Source: Deltaproteobacteria bacterium
GTDB taxonomy: Bacteria; Desulfobacterota; GWC2-55-46; S146-70
Length of the DNA: 5,796 bases
Assembly (NCBI GenBank): GCA_015492395.1
Contig: WGFD01000010.1
Location: 1 to 5,796, forward strand
Direction of reading: 5' to 3'
Shown: one piece after another, positions 5,435 to 5,796 of the stretch
Numbering within the stretch: the first letter of the stretch is position 1
Layout: each line of letters begins with the position of its first letter
Program-made: the position numbers and the translations under genes
Notes under the pieces: generated by a model
The model's database searches: none
What the model was told of the DNA's origin: nothing
What the model saw: the letters and a program-made list of their open reading frames with translations, nothing else

Positions 5435-5796
5435 CTATCTGAGGACAAACACAACCTTTGCCCCTTCAAGAAAGCTGGTCTTCTGGTTTGCGGCGAAGAT
5501 CGCAGAGGCATCCTCGCCCGACACCTGCACGTCGGTACCCTTAACAAGACCCACTGCCTTCACTACGAGCGGATTTCTGGCGCCCCGCTCGGCGAGGATG
5601 GCCTTGGCCTTTCCCACTTCGTTTGTGTATTCGCCCGCGCCCCTCTCGACCAGGATATCCTGGGCTACCTTCGCCGGGTCGTATAAGATCTCCCCGTTCT
5701 CGGCTAGCACCCTGTTGATCAAGGCCGGCTTGAACGGGTGGGTGTTGGCATCCAGAATAAGCCCGTCATGCGGCCGGGGGGGAAGGGGAGTTGCAA
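5435..5796 (-). CDS. C-terminal part of an LPP20-like envelope protein (5' end outside window)
   Basis: The minus-strand frame is open from the window edge to TAG at 5437-5435, giving 119 visible residues; the true start lies beyond 5796. After a Pro-rich stretch (PLPPRPHDG) comes a module I recognise from LPP20-family and related lipoproteins of Desulfobacterota-like bacteria. Its pattern is GLI-DA near the start, P-L-RVL-E-G-ILYD, an Ala-rich helix with GAGEYT, then NPLVVKAVGL, a DVQVSGEDASAIF segment and a closing SFLEGAKVVFVLR. The usual family ends with the same S--DA--I...SFL---V-VVL arrangement. Full-length relatives are typically secreted or lipid-anchored, but no signal peptide can be checked here. 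A TTG at 5722 could be read as a start, but it would cut the module, so it is rejected. It lies 29 nt upstream of the barrel gene and is probably in the same transcript. The coding call is firm; the family assignment rests on a remembered pattern. Confidence 0.75.
   Translation of the reverse strand, partial: ATPLPPRPHDGLILDANTHPFKPALINRVLAENGEILYDPAKVAQDILVERGAGEYTNEVGKAKAILAERGARNPLVVKAVGLVKGTDVQVSGEDASAIFAANQKTSFLEGAKVVFVLR

Noticed and set aside
5720..5722. TTG as the start of a short 95-residue protein at the right edge
   Set aside because: The frame is open to the window edge, and the upstream residues (DGLILDANTHPFKPA) belong to the same conserved module, so the gene is truncated, not short.
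1..5796. tRNA, rRNA, CRISPR array, insertion sequence or integration site
   Set aside because: Almost all of the window is covered by protein genes. No direct repeat series, transposase motif or RNA gene signature was seen.

Overview
The window is a tightly packed accessory or envelope locus from a diderm (Gram-negative) bacterium. All seven genes lie on the minus strand and are read from the right edge to the left edge. The diderm assignment rests on an MCE/Mla-type lipid ABC transporter, a lipoprotein with a lipobox, and a signal-peptide protein ending in the C-terminal Phe typical of outer-membrane barrels. The coding sequence favours AGG (Arg) and ATA (Ile) codons and uses TTG as start codon twice. 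Together with an LPP20-like C-terminal module at the right edge, this fits an uncultivated Desulfobacterota- or Nitrospirota-like lineage. That taxonomic guess is inference only.

Order of transcription: (1) the 3' end of a gene for a secreted or lipoprotein-like protein with an LPP20-type C-terminal module (5796-5435, truncated by the window edge). (2) A 251-residue predicted outer-membrane beta-barrel protein (5405-4650), 29 nt downstream with a strong Shine-Dalgarno. (3) An 87-97 nt spacer rich in inverted repeats, then the transporter core: MlaE-type permease (4559-3780), MlaF-type ABC ATPase (3770-3084) and MlaD-type MCE protein (3083-2016). (4) A TPR lipoprotein (2013-1057). (5) A receiver-plus-histidine-kinase protein (1057 to beyond the left edge) lacking only its last few residues. 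Intergenic gaps from mlaE leftward are 9, 0, 2 and -1 nt, so these five genes are almost certainly co-transcribed and partly translationally coupled.

Working model (inference): MlaE, the ATPase and the MCE protein form an inner-membrane lipid-transport complex. The MCE protein's long helical tail reaches into the periplasm, the beta-barrel protein is a candidate outer-membrane element, and the TPR lipoprotein is a candidate scaffold. The receiver-kinase would couple the locus to phosphorelay signalling. No mlaA, mlaB or mlaC is visible here.

The most notable point is the ATPase. It keeps Walker A, the Walker B Asp and the D-loop, but has lost the Q-loop Gln, the LSGGQ-type signature, the catalytic Walker B Glu and the switch His, in an otherwise intact and correctly spaced domain. 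A second oddity is that the mlaE, ATPase and mlaD genes lie in one continuous reading frame, split only by one TAG and one TGA.
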